From Ruegeria sp. TM1040 (GTDB taxonomy: Bacteria > Pseudomonadota > Alphaproteobacteria > Rhodobacterales > Rhodobacteraceae): 64,000 nt of DNA. This document shows, piece by piece, positions 1-8,057 of this stretch (its first letter is position 1; each line of letters opens with the position of its first letter). Location: positions 1-64,000 of the forward strand of contig NC_008043.1 of NCBI RefSeq assembly GCF_000014065.1, given 5' to 3'. The position numbers and the translations under genes were made by a program. The notes under the pieces are model-generated. The model had not been told where the DNA came from and searched no databases. It was given only the letters and a program-made list of their open reading frames with translations.

Positions 1-5
1 ATCTC

Positions 6-827
6 ATGAAACTGAGCCACACTCTTGGCGCAACTTTTGCGGCGTTGACCTTCGCCACCAGCACATTTGCGGCAGATCAATCCATTATCGTGCAATCCAC
101 CACATCGACTGCCAACTCCGGACTTTATGACCACTTGCTGCCGCTGTTTGAGGACAAGACCGGCATTCAGGTCAATGTGGTTGCCGTTGGCACCGGGCAA
201 GCGATCAAGAATGCGCAGAACTGCGACGGGGACGTGCTCTTGGTGCATGCCAAAGCTGCCGAGGAGAAATTCGTCGAAGCCGGATTTGGCACCGCACGTA
301 CCGATCTGATGTATAATGATTTTGTGATCGTCGGCCCCGAGGCTGATCCTGCCGGCGTGGCGGGCCAGAGCGACGTACAAGCCGCCTTGTCCAAAATCTC
401 TGATGCAGGGGCGCTTTTTGCCTCTCGCGGCGATGACTCCGGCACCCACAAGAAAGAAGTGTCCCTCTGGGCGGATGCGGGTTTGGACCCGACTTCGGCT
501 TCGGGCGAATGGTACCGCGAGACCGGCTCCGGCATGGGCGCGACCCTCAACGCGGGCATTGGCATGGGCGCATATGTGATGACCGATCGCGCCACCTGGA
601 TCAGCTTTGGCAACAAACAGGATTACACCATCAAGGTCGAAGGGGACGATGATCTCTTTAACCAATATGGCGTGATCCCGGTCAACCCGGCCCAATGTCC
701 CTCCGTCAATGTCGAGCCGGCTCAGACCTTTGCCGCGTGGCTGGTTTCCGAAGAAGGACAGGATGCCATCGCCGCCTATGAGGTCAGCGATCAGCAACTG
801 TTCTTCCCCAACGCACCAAAGAACTGA
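6..827 (+). CDS. tupA: Tungstate ABC transporter substrate-binding protein TupA
   Basis: This 273-residue protein starts with a Sec signal peptide (hydrophobic stretch ending TFAA near residue 23) and continues as a periplasmic oxyanion-binding protein. The mature N-terminus IIVQSTTSTANSGLYDHLLP and the later SRGDDSGTHKKE stretch are typical of the TupA/WtpA tungstate-binding family; serine and threonine side chains in these loops coordinate the oxyanion. Its role is to capture tungstate for a TupBC permease/ATPase. No tupB or tupC lies downstream; they may be upstream of the window. The start is at the very edge of the window, so its ribosome site cannot be judged. A regulator with a binding-protein-like domain follows 54 bp later. 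A closely related molybdate-binding role cannot be excluded. Confidence 0.9.
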   Translation: MKLSHTLGATFAALTFATSTFAADQSIIVQSTTSTANSGLYDHLLPLFEDKTGIQVNVVAVGTGQAIKNAQNCDGDVLLVHAKAAEEKFVEAGFGTARTDLMYNDFVIVGPEADPAGVAGQSDVQAALSKISDAGALFASRGDDSGTHKKEVSLWADAGLDPTSASGEWYRETGSGMGATLNAGIGMGAYVMTDRATWISFGNKQDYTIKVEGDDDLFNQYGVIPVNPAQCPSVNVEPAQTFAAWLVSEEGQDAIAAYEVSDQQLFFPNAPKN

Positions 828-881
828 TAGGGTCACTGGGGTGCGGCCTGTGATTTGGCCGCCCCCCAAGCTGACTGCGAC

Positions 882-1769
882 ATGACTGATCTCGACCTGC
901 CAGACCACGAATATCTCACTGTCCCTGAACTGGCGGAGTTGCTGCGCCTGAAAGAGCGCAAGATTTATGATCTTGCCGCCTCCGGAGAGGTCCCCTGTTC
1001 GCGCGCGACAGGGAAATTGCTGTTTCCGGCCAATGAGATCCGGGAGTGGATCGCGCGGGCCAAATCCGGCGGCGAGCCAGCCCCGGTACACCGCCCGCAG
1101 ATTCTGCTCGGCAGCCATGATCCGCTGCTAGATTGGGCCATCCGGCAGTCGCAATCTGGATTGGCCAGCTATGTCGACGGATCCATGGATGGGCTCGAGC
1201 GGTTCTTGCAAGGCGAAGGGATAGCAGCCGGCCTGCATTTGCGCGACGAAAAATCCGGCCAATGGAACGTGCCGATCGTGGCCCGTATGGCCACACGGCA
1301 GAATGCGGTGCTGATCCATTTTGCCAGCCGCAAACGTGGTCTTGTCTATCGCGATCCGGACCTTGACCTTGCCTCTCTGAACGAGATTTCCAACCTGAGA
1401 TTTGCACCGCGCCAACCCGGTTCCGGCACGGATCAGCTGTTTCGAGATCTCGCTGCTGAAGCGCGCCTTGACCTTAAGAAAGTGGATCTTGTCGATGTGG
1501 CGCGCTCCGAAGATGAGGCCGTGGAGAGCGTGCGCCGTGGTCTTGCGGATGTCACCTTTGGTCTCGAGGCCGTCGCCAAAAGCTACGGGCTAAAGTTCAC
1601 CCCACTCATCGATGAGGAGTTTGCGCTTCTGGTGGATCGAAAAGCGTGGTTTGAGCCCGCTTTCCAATGTTTTTTGACCTTTTGCCAGACTGACGCCCTT
1701 GCGCAGCGCGCCGCCGGCATGGGTGGCTACAATGTCAGCGCCCTCGGCCGCGTGCGCTGGAACGCTTGA
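882..1769 (+). CDS. Excisionase-type HTH regulator with periplasmic-binding-like sensor domain
   Basis: The 295-residue protein has an N-terminal MerR/excisionase-like helix-turn-helix (residues about 8-55: LTVPELAELLRL ... GKLLFPANEIREW) and a C-terminal domain of about 200 residues resembling periplasmic binding proteins (PBP-like, PF12727 type; LRFAPRQPGSGTDQLFRDLA is the ligand-loop signature). There is no signal peptide or membrane segment, so it should be cytoplasmic. Such fusions are known as molybdate/tungstate-responsive regulators, and the position just after tupA supports sensing of tungstate or molybdate. The open frame extends upstream to a TTG at 855, but ATG 882 begins a better sequence. 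Function is inferred from architecture and neighbour. Confidence 0.78.
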   Translation: MTDLDLPDHEYLTVPELAELLRLKERKIYDLAASGEVPCSRATGKLLFPANEIREWIARAKSGGEPAPVHRPQILLGSHDPLLDWAIRQSQSGLASYVDGSMDGLERFLQGEGIAAGLHLRDEKSGQWNVPIVARMATRQNAVLIHFASRKRGLVYRDPDLDLASLNEISNLRFAPRQPGSGTDQLFRDLAAEARLDLKKVDLVDVARSEDEAVESVRRGLADVTFGLEAVAKSYGLKFTPLIDEEFALLVDRKAWFEPAFQCFLTFCQTDALAQRAAGMGGYNVSALGRVRWNA

Positions 1770-1784
1770 TCCCGCCCAGTCGGA

Positions 1785-2594
1785 TCAGGACCGCCAGTTC
1801 AACAGTCGCCGCTCAATCATGCCAATCGTACCCGATGTCAGCACCCCCAAGAGCGACAGGATCACGACGCCCGCAAACAGACGTTCCAGATCATAGAGCG
1901 AACCCGCCTCGAGGATATAGGCCCCGATCCCGTATTGCGCGCCCAGCATCTCGGCCGCAACCAAGAGGATAATCGCAATCGCAAGGCTGATGCGCAGACC
2001 GGAGAGAATGCCAGGCATCGCACCAGGCAGCACGATCTTGCGCACGATCGAGAGCCACGACAGGCCGAAACTCTGCCCCATGCGGATCAGCGAGCGGTCC
2101 ACATTGTCCACCGCGCCGTAGGTGGCAACCACCGTCGGGGTGAAGGTGCCAAAGGCGATCAGCGCGTATTTTGAGCCCTCATCAATCCCGAACCAGATCA
2201 CAAAGAGCGGCAGCAGGGCGATTTTCGGGATCGGGAAAATTGCCGCCATAAGCGGCACCAAACCGGCCCGAATGTAGGAAAACAAGCCGATCAGAACTCC
2301 GACACCGACGCCGACGCTGGCGCCAAGGGCTGCGCCGACGGCCAGTCTCGTCAACGAGGGGATCATGTGTTGAAAGAACAGGCCCGACTGCCAGAGCTCG
2401 ACAAGGGTCGCAAAGACATCCGAAGGTTTGGGCAGGGTGAGCGCGGAAATAAACCCGCTGCGTGTGCCCCATTCGACCAGCGCGATCAGCACCACAAAAA
2501 CGGCCAGCCCGACCCAACGGCGATTGCGCGGTGCAAAGCCGCCGCCCCGGAACCGGACCTCGAGCGGTTGCCGAGAAAGAGAGGTGTCAGACAT
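1785..2594 (-). CDS. NitT/TauT-family ABC transporter permease
   Basis: This inner-membrane permease of 269 residues has about six hydrophobic segments and the BPD_transp_1 EAA-loop (MGQSFGLSWLSIVRKIVLPG) that docks with the ATPase. It resembles SsuC/TauC/ThiX proteins, which import sulfonates, nitrate, taurine or pyrimidine precursors. The start at 2594 is preferred to the longer frame at 2618 because its ATG overlaps the stop of the upstream ATPase gene by 8 bp, a translational-coupling arrangement. It is the last gene of the operon that runs from the binding protein at 4425. The substrate cannot be read from the sequence. Confidence 0.88.
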   Translation of the reverse strand: MSDTSLSRQPLEVRFRGGGFAPRNRRWVGLAVFVVLIALVEWGTRSGFISALTLPKPSDVFATLVELWQSGLFFQHMIPSLTRLAVGAALGASVGVGVGVLIGLFSYIRAGLVPLMAAIFPIPKIALLPLFVIWFGIDEGSKYALIAFGTFTPTVVATYGAVDNVDRSLIRMGQSFGLSWLSIVRKIVLPGAMPGILSGLRISLAIAIILLVAAEMLGAQYGIGAYILEAGSLYDLERLFAGVVILSLLGVLTSGTIGMIERRLLNWRS

Positions 2595-3354
2595 CCAAAA
2601 GCTCCTCATCCGCCGCACGGGCTTCGTCTCGCATCAGGGTCCAGAGATGCTTCTGGATCTGCTCCAGATCCACATCCGCATAGCCGCGCTCCGAGAGTGG
2701 TTTTTCGATCTCGACCACCTCGCGGATTTGTCCGGGGCGGCGGGACAGAACCACAATTTTATGCCCCAGTCGCACAGCTTCGGCGAGGTTGTGGGTGACA
2801 TAGACGGCCGTGAACGGCTGGCGTTCCCAAAGCGCAATGAGATCATCCATCAAGAGTTCTCGCGTCTGGCTATCAAGCGCCGAGAGCGGCTCGTCCATCA
2901 GCATGACGGCAGGTTTCACCGCAAGGGCGCGTGCAATGGCAACCCGTTGCTTCATGCCGCCCGAGAGTTGCTTGGGAAGGGCATTTGCAAAATCCGTGAG
3001 CTTGGTCCGCGCCAGCACATCTGCGATGATCTCTTCGGCCCGCGCGCCCCGAATGCCATGGTCTTCGAGCACCAGCGAAATATTCCCGCGTACGCTGCGC
3101 CACGGCAGCAGGGCAAAATCCTGAAACACATAGGTCAGCGGGTTGAGACACCCTTCGGGCGGTGTACCCAGTTGCAAAACCCGACCGGAGCTGGGCCGTT
3201 CAAGACCGCCCAAAAAACGCAGGAGTGTGGACTTGCCACAACCCGACGGGCCCACGAGGCAGACGATCTGCCCTGAGGCCACGTCCAGTGAAATGTCCCG
3301 CAGGACTTCGGTCTCGCCATAAAAATGGCTGATCCCGTCCAGTCGAATATCCAT
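2587..3354 (-). CDS. NitT/TauT-family ABC transporter ATP-binding protein
   Basis: The 255-residue ATPase carries Walker A (GPSGCGKST near residue 36), a Q-loop (YVFQDFALLPW), the ABC signature (LSGGMKQRVAIARAL), Walker B (VMLMDEPLSALD) and the switch histidine (VYVTHNLAEA). This is the complete set for the SsuB/TauB group. It supplies energy to the permease encoded immediately downstream and overlapping by 8 bp. A 10-bp hairpin lies in the 54-bp gap after the binding-protein gene and may set the stoichiometry between binding protein and ATPase. No motif is missing. Confidence 0.92.
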   Translation of the reverse strand: MDIRLDGISHFYGETEVLRDISLDVASGQIVCLVGPSGCGKSTLLRFLGGLERPSSGRVLQLGTPPEGCLNPLTYVFQDFALLPWRSVRGNISLVLEDHGIRGARAEEIIADVLARTKLTDFANALPKQLSGGMKQRVAIARALAVKPAVMLMDEPLSALDSQTRELLMDDLIALWERQPFTAVYVTHNLAEAVRLGHKIVVLSRRPGQIREVVEIEKPLSERGYADVDLEQIQKHLWTLMRDEARAADEELLDV

Positions 3355-3372
3355 GAGAATATGCCCTGTGCA

Positions 3373-3396
3373 GGGAGCGACGATGCCGTCGCTCCC
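3373..3396 (-). promoter_or_regulatory. Intercistronic hairpin between binding protein and ATPase genes
   Basis: A perfect 10-bp inverted repeat (GGGAGCGACG, loop of four bases, CGTCGCTCCC) fills most of the 54-bp gap between the substrate-binding protein gene and the ATPase gene. It has no T-tract on either side, so it is not a strong intrinsic terminator. Hairpins in this position commonly stabilise the upstream binding-protein mRNA, giving more binding protein than ATPase. That role is inferred. Confidence 0.6.
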
Positions 3397-3408
3397 GATA
3401 GTTCTCGT

Positions 3409-4425
3409 TTAGGCGCCGATCACATCGACGTAGCTGGTATCGAGGAAGGTCTCGAGCGTGATCCCGGCATCGACAAGGCCCTCCGACTGCATCCAGGCCA
3501 GCTGATCAGACACCGAGGCCACATTGATCGCAGCATCTTTGTTGAGACGCATGGACCCATTGATGATCGACGGCGCTGCTTTTTCGCGCGGGCGGTCGGT
3601 GTAGACATATTTGTGGATCAGATCGACCATCTCGTTGATGGCGTCCTCACCGTTTTGCTTGTCGACCATGGTGGCGTTGTAATCCGACACCCCCATGCCA
3701 AAGCCCTTGAGGAAGCTCTCTGTCAGACCGCGTTCCTTGCTCGCGTTCTGCGCAGAGGTAAAGACAGTTGTGACCTGGTAATTCGGCAGATAGTCCGCGA
3801 CATTGCCGATGATATGCACCGCGCCCGAGCCTGCGAGCGGCTTTGCGATATGGGGTACGATGGACCAGGCATCAATCTGACCCGATTTCAGCGCGCCAAT
3901 AATCGCGCCAACCTTTTGCAGTGGCACAAACTGCGGCGTCCCGCCTTCAGCGCCAGCGATCTTGGAGCCCATGTAGTGAAAGGACGATCCCGCAGTGGTC
4001 ATCCCGTAGCGTTTGCCATCCAGAGCCGCGACCGACGTGAGCCCCGCTTGATAGGCTGCATCAGAGGCAAGGATCTTCTGCCCGTCGATGCCGGGTTCCT
4101 CGGATAGCGCGCCGCCAATCACCTTGACCGCGCCTTTGTCTGCAAGGCTCAAGAGGCCGCCGGAAATCGCGGTAACGCCGAAATCTACGTCACCGGAGGC
4201 GATGGCAACGGCCATGGGCTGTGCGGCTTGAAAGAACTTGAGCTCGACATCGAGGCCCGCCTCTTTGAAATATCCCCGCTCCAGCGCGATAAAGCTGCCA
4301 GAATGGCTCGTGAGGCTCAGCGCGCCCACCACCGGTTTTTTGCCAGAAGCAAGCGCCGGAGCGGCGAGGCCTGATGCAGCGGCGGCGCCCATTAGCGCCA
4401 ATGTCTGTCGTCTGTTGAATGTCAT
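3409..4425 (-). CDS. NitT/TauT-family ABC transporter substrate-binding protein
   Basis: The 338-residue protein begins with a twin-arginine-like signal (NRRQTLALMGAAAASG, cleavage after ALAS) and continues as an SsuA/NMT1-type binding protein (ERGYFKEAGLDVELKFF ... GAIIGALKSGQIDAWSI). These proteins bind nitrate, sulfonates, taurine or thiamine-precursor pyrimidines in the periplasm. It is the first transport gene of an operon with the ATPase and permease downstream, and a GntR/FCD regulator gene lies 54 bp upstream on the same strand. The Tat-type signal suggests export of a folded protein. Substrate specificity is unresolved. Confidence 0.88.
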   Translation of the reverse strand: MTFNRRQTLALMGAAAASGLAAPALASGKKPVVGALSLTSHSGSFIALERGYFKEAGLDVELKFFQAAQPMAVAIASGDVDFGVTAISGGLLSLADKGAVKVIGGALSEEPGIDGQKILASDAAYQAGLTSVAALDGKRYGMTTAGSSFHYMGSKIAGAEGGTPQFVPLQKVGAIIGALKSGQIDAWSIVPHIAKPLAGSGAVHIIGNVADYLPNYQVTTVFTSAQNASKERGLTESFLKGFGMGVSDYNATMVDKQNGEDAINEMVDLIHKYVYTDRPREKAAPSIINGSMRLNKDAAINVASVSDQLAWMQSEGLVDAGITLETFLDTSYVDVIGA

Positions 4426-4479
4426 GGTCTTGTCCTCCCAATGGTCTTTGATTGACGGTGCGGCCCCCTGCTGGATCTC

Positions 4480-5193
4480 TCAGCCGCTCAAATCCGCCTG
4501 TGTGTCTTCCTCAAGCAGCCGCAGCGCGCGTTTGGTGTCACGCTCCATCACGGCCGCTTTCAAGGCCTCTTGCCGGTCCCGGCGCGCGTCAAAGTCGATC
4601 CGCCCTTCCCGCAGCCGCGCCAAACGGAACCGGCGGGATTGGTCATAAAACCGCCCGGTCATCTCGATCAGCCTCGGAGAGCCGCACGCCGATACCAACG
4701 CCATGATGTAGCCCCGACAAGCTTCGTCCCAGCCAAGAGCGGTCGCGTCATCCGGAGCCTGGTTGAGCTGGTTTTCTGCGCGCATCATCTGATGGTGGGC
4801 CGCTACGATCTGTGCTTCCCAATCGACGCCGCCATGCGCGATCGCGCGCTCCAGCGCCAATTTTTCCACCTCAAGCCGCATCATCAGGATATCGGCGAGA
4901 TCGTCTTCGGTTGCAGAGGTGACGCGGAAACCGCGTTGGTTGGTGGCCTCCACCATCCCCTCTGCCACCAGCATCCGAAGCGTTTCGCGCATGGAGTGGT
5001 TGGAGCCACCATAGCGTTGCCGCAGGGCTTCAATCTTCAGTTTCTCATCCGGGCGCAGCACGCCAAAAGAAATGTCGCGCCGGATCGCCGAAGCGAGCAT
5101 GGCAACAACCGTTTCATTGTCGGAAGAGCGGCGAGAAAACAGCATTTCATCCCTGGAAATTGAAAATGTTGGATATTTAGGACTCTGTGACAT
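4480..5193 (-). CDS. GntR-family transcriptional regulator (FCD domain)
   Basis: This regulator has an N-terminal winged helix of the GntR type (EALRQRYGGSNHSMRETLRML and VEATNQRGFRV in about the first third) followed by an all-helical FCD ligand-binding domain (DILMMRLEVEKLALERAI; AALKAAVMERDTKRALRLLEED). FadR-type regulators of this class respond to small carboxylates or related metabolites. The open frame reaches to 5298, but ATG 5193 (237 residues) or ATG 5145 gives a more family-like length. It sits upstream of the NitT/TauT-type operon and divergent from the amino-acid transporter, so either could be a target. The 214-bp divergent gap shows no strong operator-like dyad. Confidence 0.85.
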   Translation of the reverse strand: MSQSPKYPTFSISRDEMLFSRRSSDNETVVAMLASAIRRDISFGVLRPDEKLKIEALRQRYGGSNHSMRETLRMLVAEGMVEATNQRGFRVTSATEDDLADILMMRLEVEKLALERAIAHGGVDWEAQIVAAHHQMMRAENQLNQAPDDATALGWDEACRGYIMALVSACGSPRLIEMTGRFYDQSRRFRLARLREGRIDFDARRDRQEALKAAVMERDTKRALRLLEEDTQADLSG

Positions 5194-5406
5194 CAAACTG
5201 TCAACCCATCCGCCACCGATCTGCATCACCCCTGTGACGATTGTGGCAGAAGAGATGCCGCTACGCCTGTTTTGCATTTCCGTCTTCGCGAGGAACATTT
5301 TTCTCTCTCAGACGTCTTAACCGACAGGGCGGACTTGAGTGTGTTCGCGCCATTGAAGTCGCGCCAACCCGGAGTTACCTGCGCCCCAAGTTACTGGAGC
5401 ATACCC

Positions 5407-6159
5407 ATGAAGAAACAGATTGCGATCACCGCGCTCACCCTCGCCGCGACCTTTGGCACAGCGCAGGCAGAGACGATCAACGTCGGCATGTCCGGCGGTT
5501 ATTTCCCCTTCACCTTCGTCAAACTGGACGAATTGCAGGGCTTCGAAGTTGACGTCATCAATGCCATTGCCGCCGAAACGGGTGATGAGGTGAACTTTGT
5601 CACCATGTCCTTTTCCGGTCTGATCGGCGCGCTCGAGTCGGGCCGCATCGACACCATCGCCAACCAGATCACCATCACACCCGAGCGCGAAGCAAAATTC
5701 GCCTTCTCGCAACCCTACGTCTTTGACGGCGCGCAGGTGGTGGTGAAGCGAGGCAATGAAGACAGCATCACCGGACCTTCTGATCTCAGCGGCAAATCCG
5801 TTGCGGTCAACCTCGGCTCGAACTTTGAGGAGCTGCTGAACGAACTGCCCAATGCGTCTGAGATTGATATTCGCACCTATGAGAGCAACATCGCTCAGGA
5901 TACCGCGCTGGGGCGCGTCGATGCGTTTGTGATGGACCGGGTGTCCTCGGCACAACTCATCGCAGAAAGCCCCCTGCCCCTCGCCTTGGCTGGCGCGCCC
6001 TTCAGCGAAATCCGCAACGCCATGCCGTTCCGAACGAACGCCGAAGGCATCGCTCTGCGCGATAAATTTGATGCGGCGCTGACGACGCTGAAAGAGGACG
6101 GAACCCTGTCGGAGATCTCCCACAAGTGGTTCGGCACCGACATCACCGTCGCGGAGTAA
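5407..6159 (+). CDS. Polar amino-acid ABC transporter substrate-binding protein
   Basis: This 250-residue periplasmic protein has a Sec signal peptide ending AQAE near residue 21 and the family 3 solute-binding fold: GYFPFTFVKLDELQGFEVDV near the start, then FSGLIGALESGRIDTIANQITITPER and the closing EISHKWFGTD. It binds polar amino acids or related compounds such as cystine or opines. ATG 5407 is chosen because the signal peptide begins there; the longer frame from 5272 adds an unrelated extension. It heads a three-gene operon with a permease and an ATPase, transcribed away from the GntR regulator. Confidence 0.9.
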   Translation: MKKQIAITALTLAATFGTAQAETINVGMSGGYFPFTFVKLDELQGFEVDVINAIAAETGDEVNFVTMSFSGLIGALESGRIDTIANQITITPEREAKFAFSQPYVFDGAQVVVKRGNEDSITGPSDLSGKSVAVNLGSNFEELLNELPNASEIDIRTYESNIAQDTALGRVDAFVMDRVSSAQLIAESPLPLALAGAPFSEIRNAMPFRTNAEGIALRDKFDAALTTLKEDGTLSEISHKWFGTDITVAE

Positions 6160-6163
6160 ACCA

Positions 6164-6838
6164 GTGCAGGGTCTAAATCTGGAATACATGTGGGATCTGG
6201 TGCCGATCCTTTTGGGCTATGTGCCGCTAACGCTGTTCATGGCAGTGATCGGTATGGCCTGCGCGCTCGTGCTGGCCTCCATTCTGGCAGTCGAGCGCGT
6301 GTTTCAGATCCCGGTTCTGGACGCCTTCGTACGCCTCTTCATCAGCTTCTTTCGCGGCACGCCGCTTCTGGTACAGTTGTTCCTGTTCTATTACGGCTTG
6401 CCGCAGGTGCTGGGGTTCCTCGGTTCCATTGACGGCGTTACGGCGACGATCATGGGGCTGACGCTGCATTTCTCGGCCTATATGGCCGAGAGCATCCGTG
6501 CCGCAATCCTTGGTGTTGACCGGAGTCAGTGGGAGGCCGCCCAGGCCGTCGGGATGACGCAGGGGCAGATGATGCGACAGATCATCCTGCCCCAGGCCGC
6601 CCGCGTCGCAGCGCCGACCCTGGTCAACTACTTCATTGACATGATCAAAGGCACCTCTCTCGCCTTTACGCTAGGCGTCACAGAGCTGATGGGGGCAACC
6701 CAGAAAGAAGCCGCCGGGAGCTTTCTCTACTTTGAAGCCTTCTTGGTGGCCGCCGCGATCTATTGGATCCTTGTCGAGGCACTGTCCTTTGGCCAGCGTC
6801 ACCTGGAAACCTACCTCAACAAGGCGCATGCGAGATGA
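6164..6838 (+). CDS. Polar amino-acid ABC transporter permease (HisM-like)
   Basis: The 224-residue inner-membrane protein has five or so hydrophobic helices and the HEQRo/EAA motif (AAQAVGMTQGQMMRQIILPQAARVAAP split across the cytoplasmic loop). The start is a GTG four bases after the stop of the binding-protein gene; an ATG at 6188 is an alternative that trims eight residues. The stop overlaps the ATPase start as ATGA. Only one permease is encoded, so it probably forms a homodimer, as in GlnP- or TcyB-type systems. Confidence 0.9.
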   Translation: MQGLNLEYMWDLVPILLGYVPLTLFMAVIGMACALVLASILAVERVFQIPVLDAFVRLFISFFRGTPLLVQLFLFYYGLPQVLGFLGSIDGVTATIMGLTLHFSAYMAESIRAAILGVDRSQWEAAQAVGMTQGQMMRQIILPQAARVAAPTLVNYFIDMIKGTSLAFTLGVTELMGATQKEAAGSFLYFEAFLVAAAIYWILVEALSFGQRHLETYLNKAHAR

Positions 6839-7581
6839 GCAACACCAAAGGCATCAGTATTTCGGGGCTCAGTAAATCCTTCGGCGAGAGCACGGTGCTG
6901 CGAGATATCTCGCTTGAGATCCAGCCGGGGGAGCGGGTGGTCATCATCGGCCCTTCGGGCACCGGGAAATCCACCCTGCTCAGATGTTTGAACTTTCTGG
7001 ACCGGCCCGATCGAGGGGTGATCCGGGTCGGGGACCTCAGTGTCGACGCCGCCAACGCCAGCCGCGCAGAAATCCTCGCGCTGCGCAGGCGGACATCCTT
7101 CGTGTTCCAGAACTACGCGCTGTTTGCCAACAAAACCGCGCTGCAAAACATCACGCAGGCACTAATCACCGTAAAGGGCATGCCCAAGTCCGCAGCCGAC
7201 GCACGCGCCCGCACCATTTTGCAGGACACGGGGCTTTTGGACAAAGCTGATGCCTATCCTGCGGCGCTTTCGGGCGGGCAGCAGCAGCGTGTCGGGATTG
7301 GACGCGCGATGGCGCTTGATGCGGATCTGATGCTCTTTGACGAGCCGACTTCGGCGCTGGACCCGGAATGGGTTGGCGAGGTGCTGGACCTGATGCGGCG
7401 CGTGGCAGAGCAGGGCCAGACCATGCTGATCGTAACCCATGAGATGCAATTCGCCCGCGAGATTGCGGATCGGATCATTTTCATGAGCGGCGGCGATGTA
7501 ATTGAGCAAGGCCCCCCGGATCAAATCCTGAGCGACCCGCAAGACCCGCGCACCCGCGCCTTTTTGCGCCGCGTGCAGTGA
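6835..7581 (+). CDS. Polar amino-acid ABC transporter ATP-binding protein
   Basis: This 248-residue ATPase has Walker A (GPSGTGKSTLLRCLN), Q-loop (FVFQNYALFANKTALQN), signature (LSGGQQQRVGIGRAMA), Walker B (LMLFDEPTSALDPE) and switch region (IVTHEMQFAREI), all matching the GlnQ/HisP group. The start at 6835 overlaps the permease stop (ATGA) and is preferred over the upstream in-frame start at 6763. It completes the importer encoded from 5407. A terminator-like hairpin follows at 7639. Confidence 0.93.
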   Translation: MSNTKGISISGLSKSFGESTVLRDISLEIQPGERVVIIGPSGTGKSTLLRCLNFLDRPDRGVIRVGDLSVDAANASRAEILALRRRTSFVFQNYALFANKTALQNITQALITVKGMPKSAADARARTILQDTGLLDKADAYPAALSGGQQQRVGIGRAMALDADLMLFDEPTSALDPEWVGEVLDLMRRVAEQGQTMLIVTHEMQFAREIADRIIFMSGGDVIEQGPPDQILSDPQDPRTRAFLRRVQ

Positions 7582-7638
7582 TCCACGGTTCGGCAAAGCA
7601 GAGCGCTCGCCCGAACCAACTTCGGCGACGGCCTCAAC

Positions 7639-7670
7639 GCGGTCTTGCCTGATCCAATTGGCAAGACCGC
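7639..7670 (+). terminator. Hairpin downstream of the amino-acid transporter operon
   Basis: An 11-bp perfect stem (GCGGTCTTGCC / GGCAAGACCGC) with a 10-base loop lies 58 bp after the ATPase stop. A short T-run occurs about 11 bases after the stem rather than directly after it, so termination is plausible but not textbook. Confidence 0.55.
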
Positions 7671-8057
7671 CCCGAAACGCATTTTTCCCTTCGCAAGGGT
7701 CCACTGAATAAAGACATTTTTATGCGTCTCTTCAGGAATGAAATAGAAACGAGCAATTCAACATCAGTTTTTAATTATTGTGCACCGAGACACTGCGCAC
7801 GCTGAAATTGGTCTGCGCGCGGCCGACATTACCCTGCTGAGGCTCTAAGTTCAACCTTTTCAACACCTTGTGCCCAATGCGCCAGCGGGCTCTTTGTGCG
7901 CGGCGGATGTATATGATTTTATAAAAATTTCCATCATCCATCCCCACAGCGCGATTAACGAAAAATTTCTGCACAGGTCTTAATCAGCCTTTTGTGTCTT
8001 CTGGCGAATACTACGCAGGCACGCGTTTTGACCAGATCCTTGCGAAGGCCCTTGCAT
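7671..8057. other. AT-rich leader upstream of the RTX gene
   Basis: Together with the preceding hairpin this makes a 476-bp gene-free stretch. It is clearly more AT-rich than its surroundings (for example the runs around 7700-7790 and 7910-7970) and holds no convincing open frame or RNA gene. It probably carries the promoter and leader of the large RTX gene. An AAGG ribosome-site core lies about 9 bases before ATG 8058. Confidence 0.5.
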
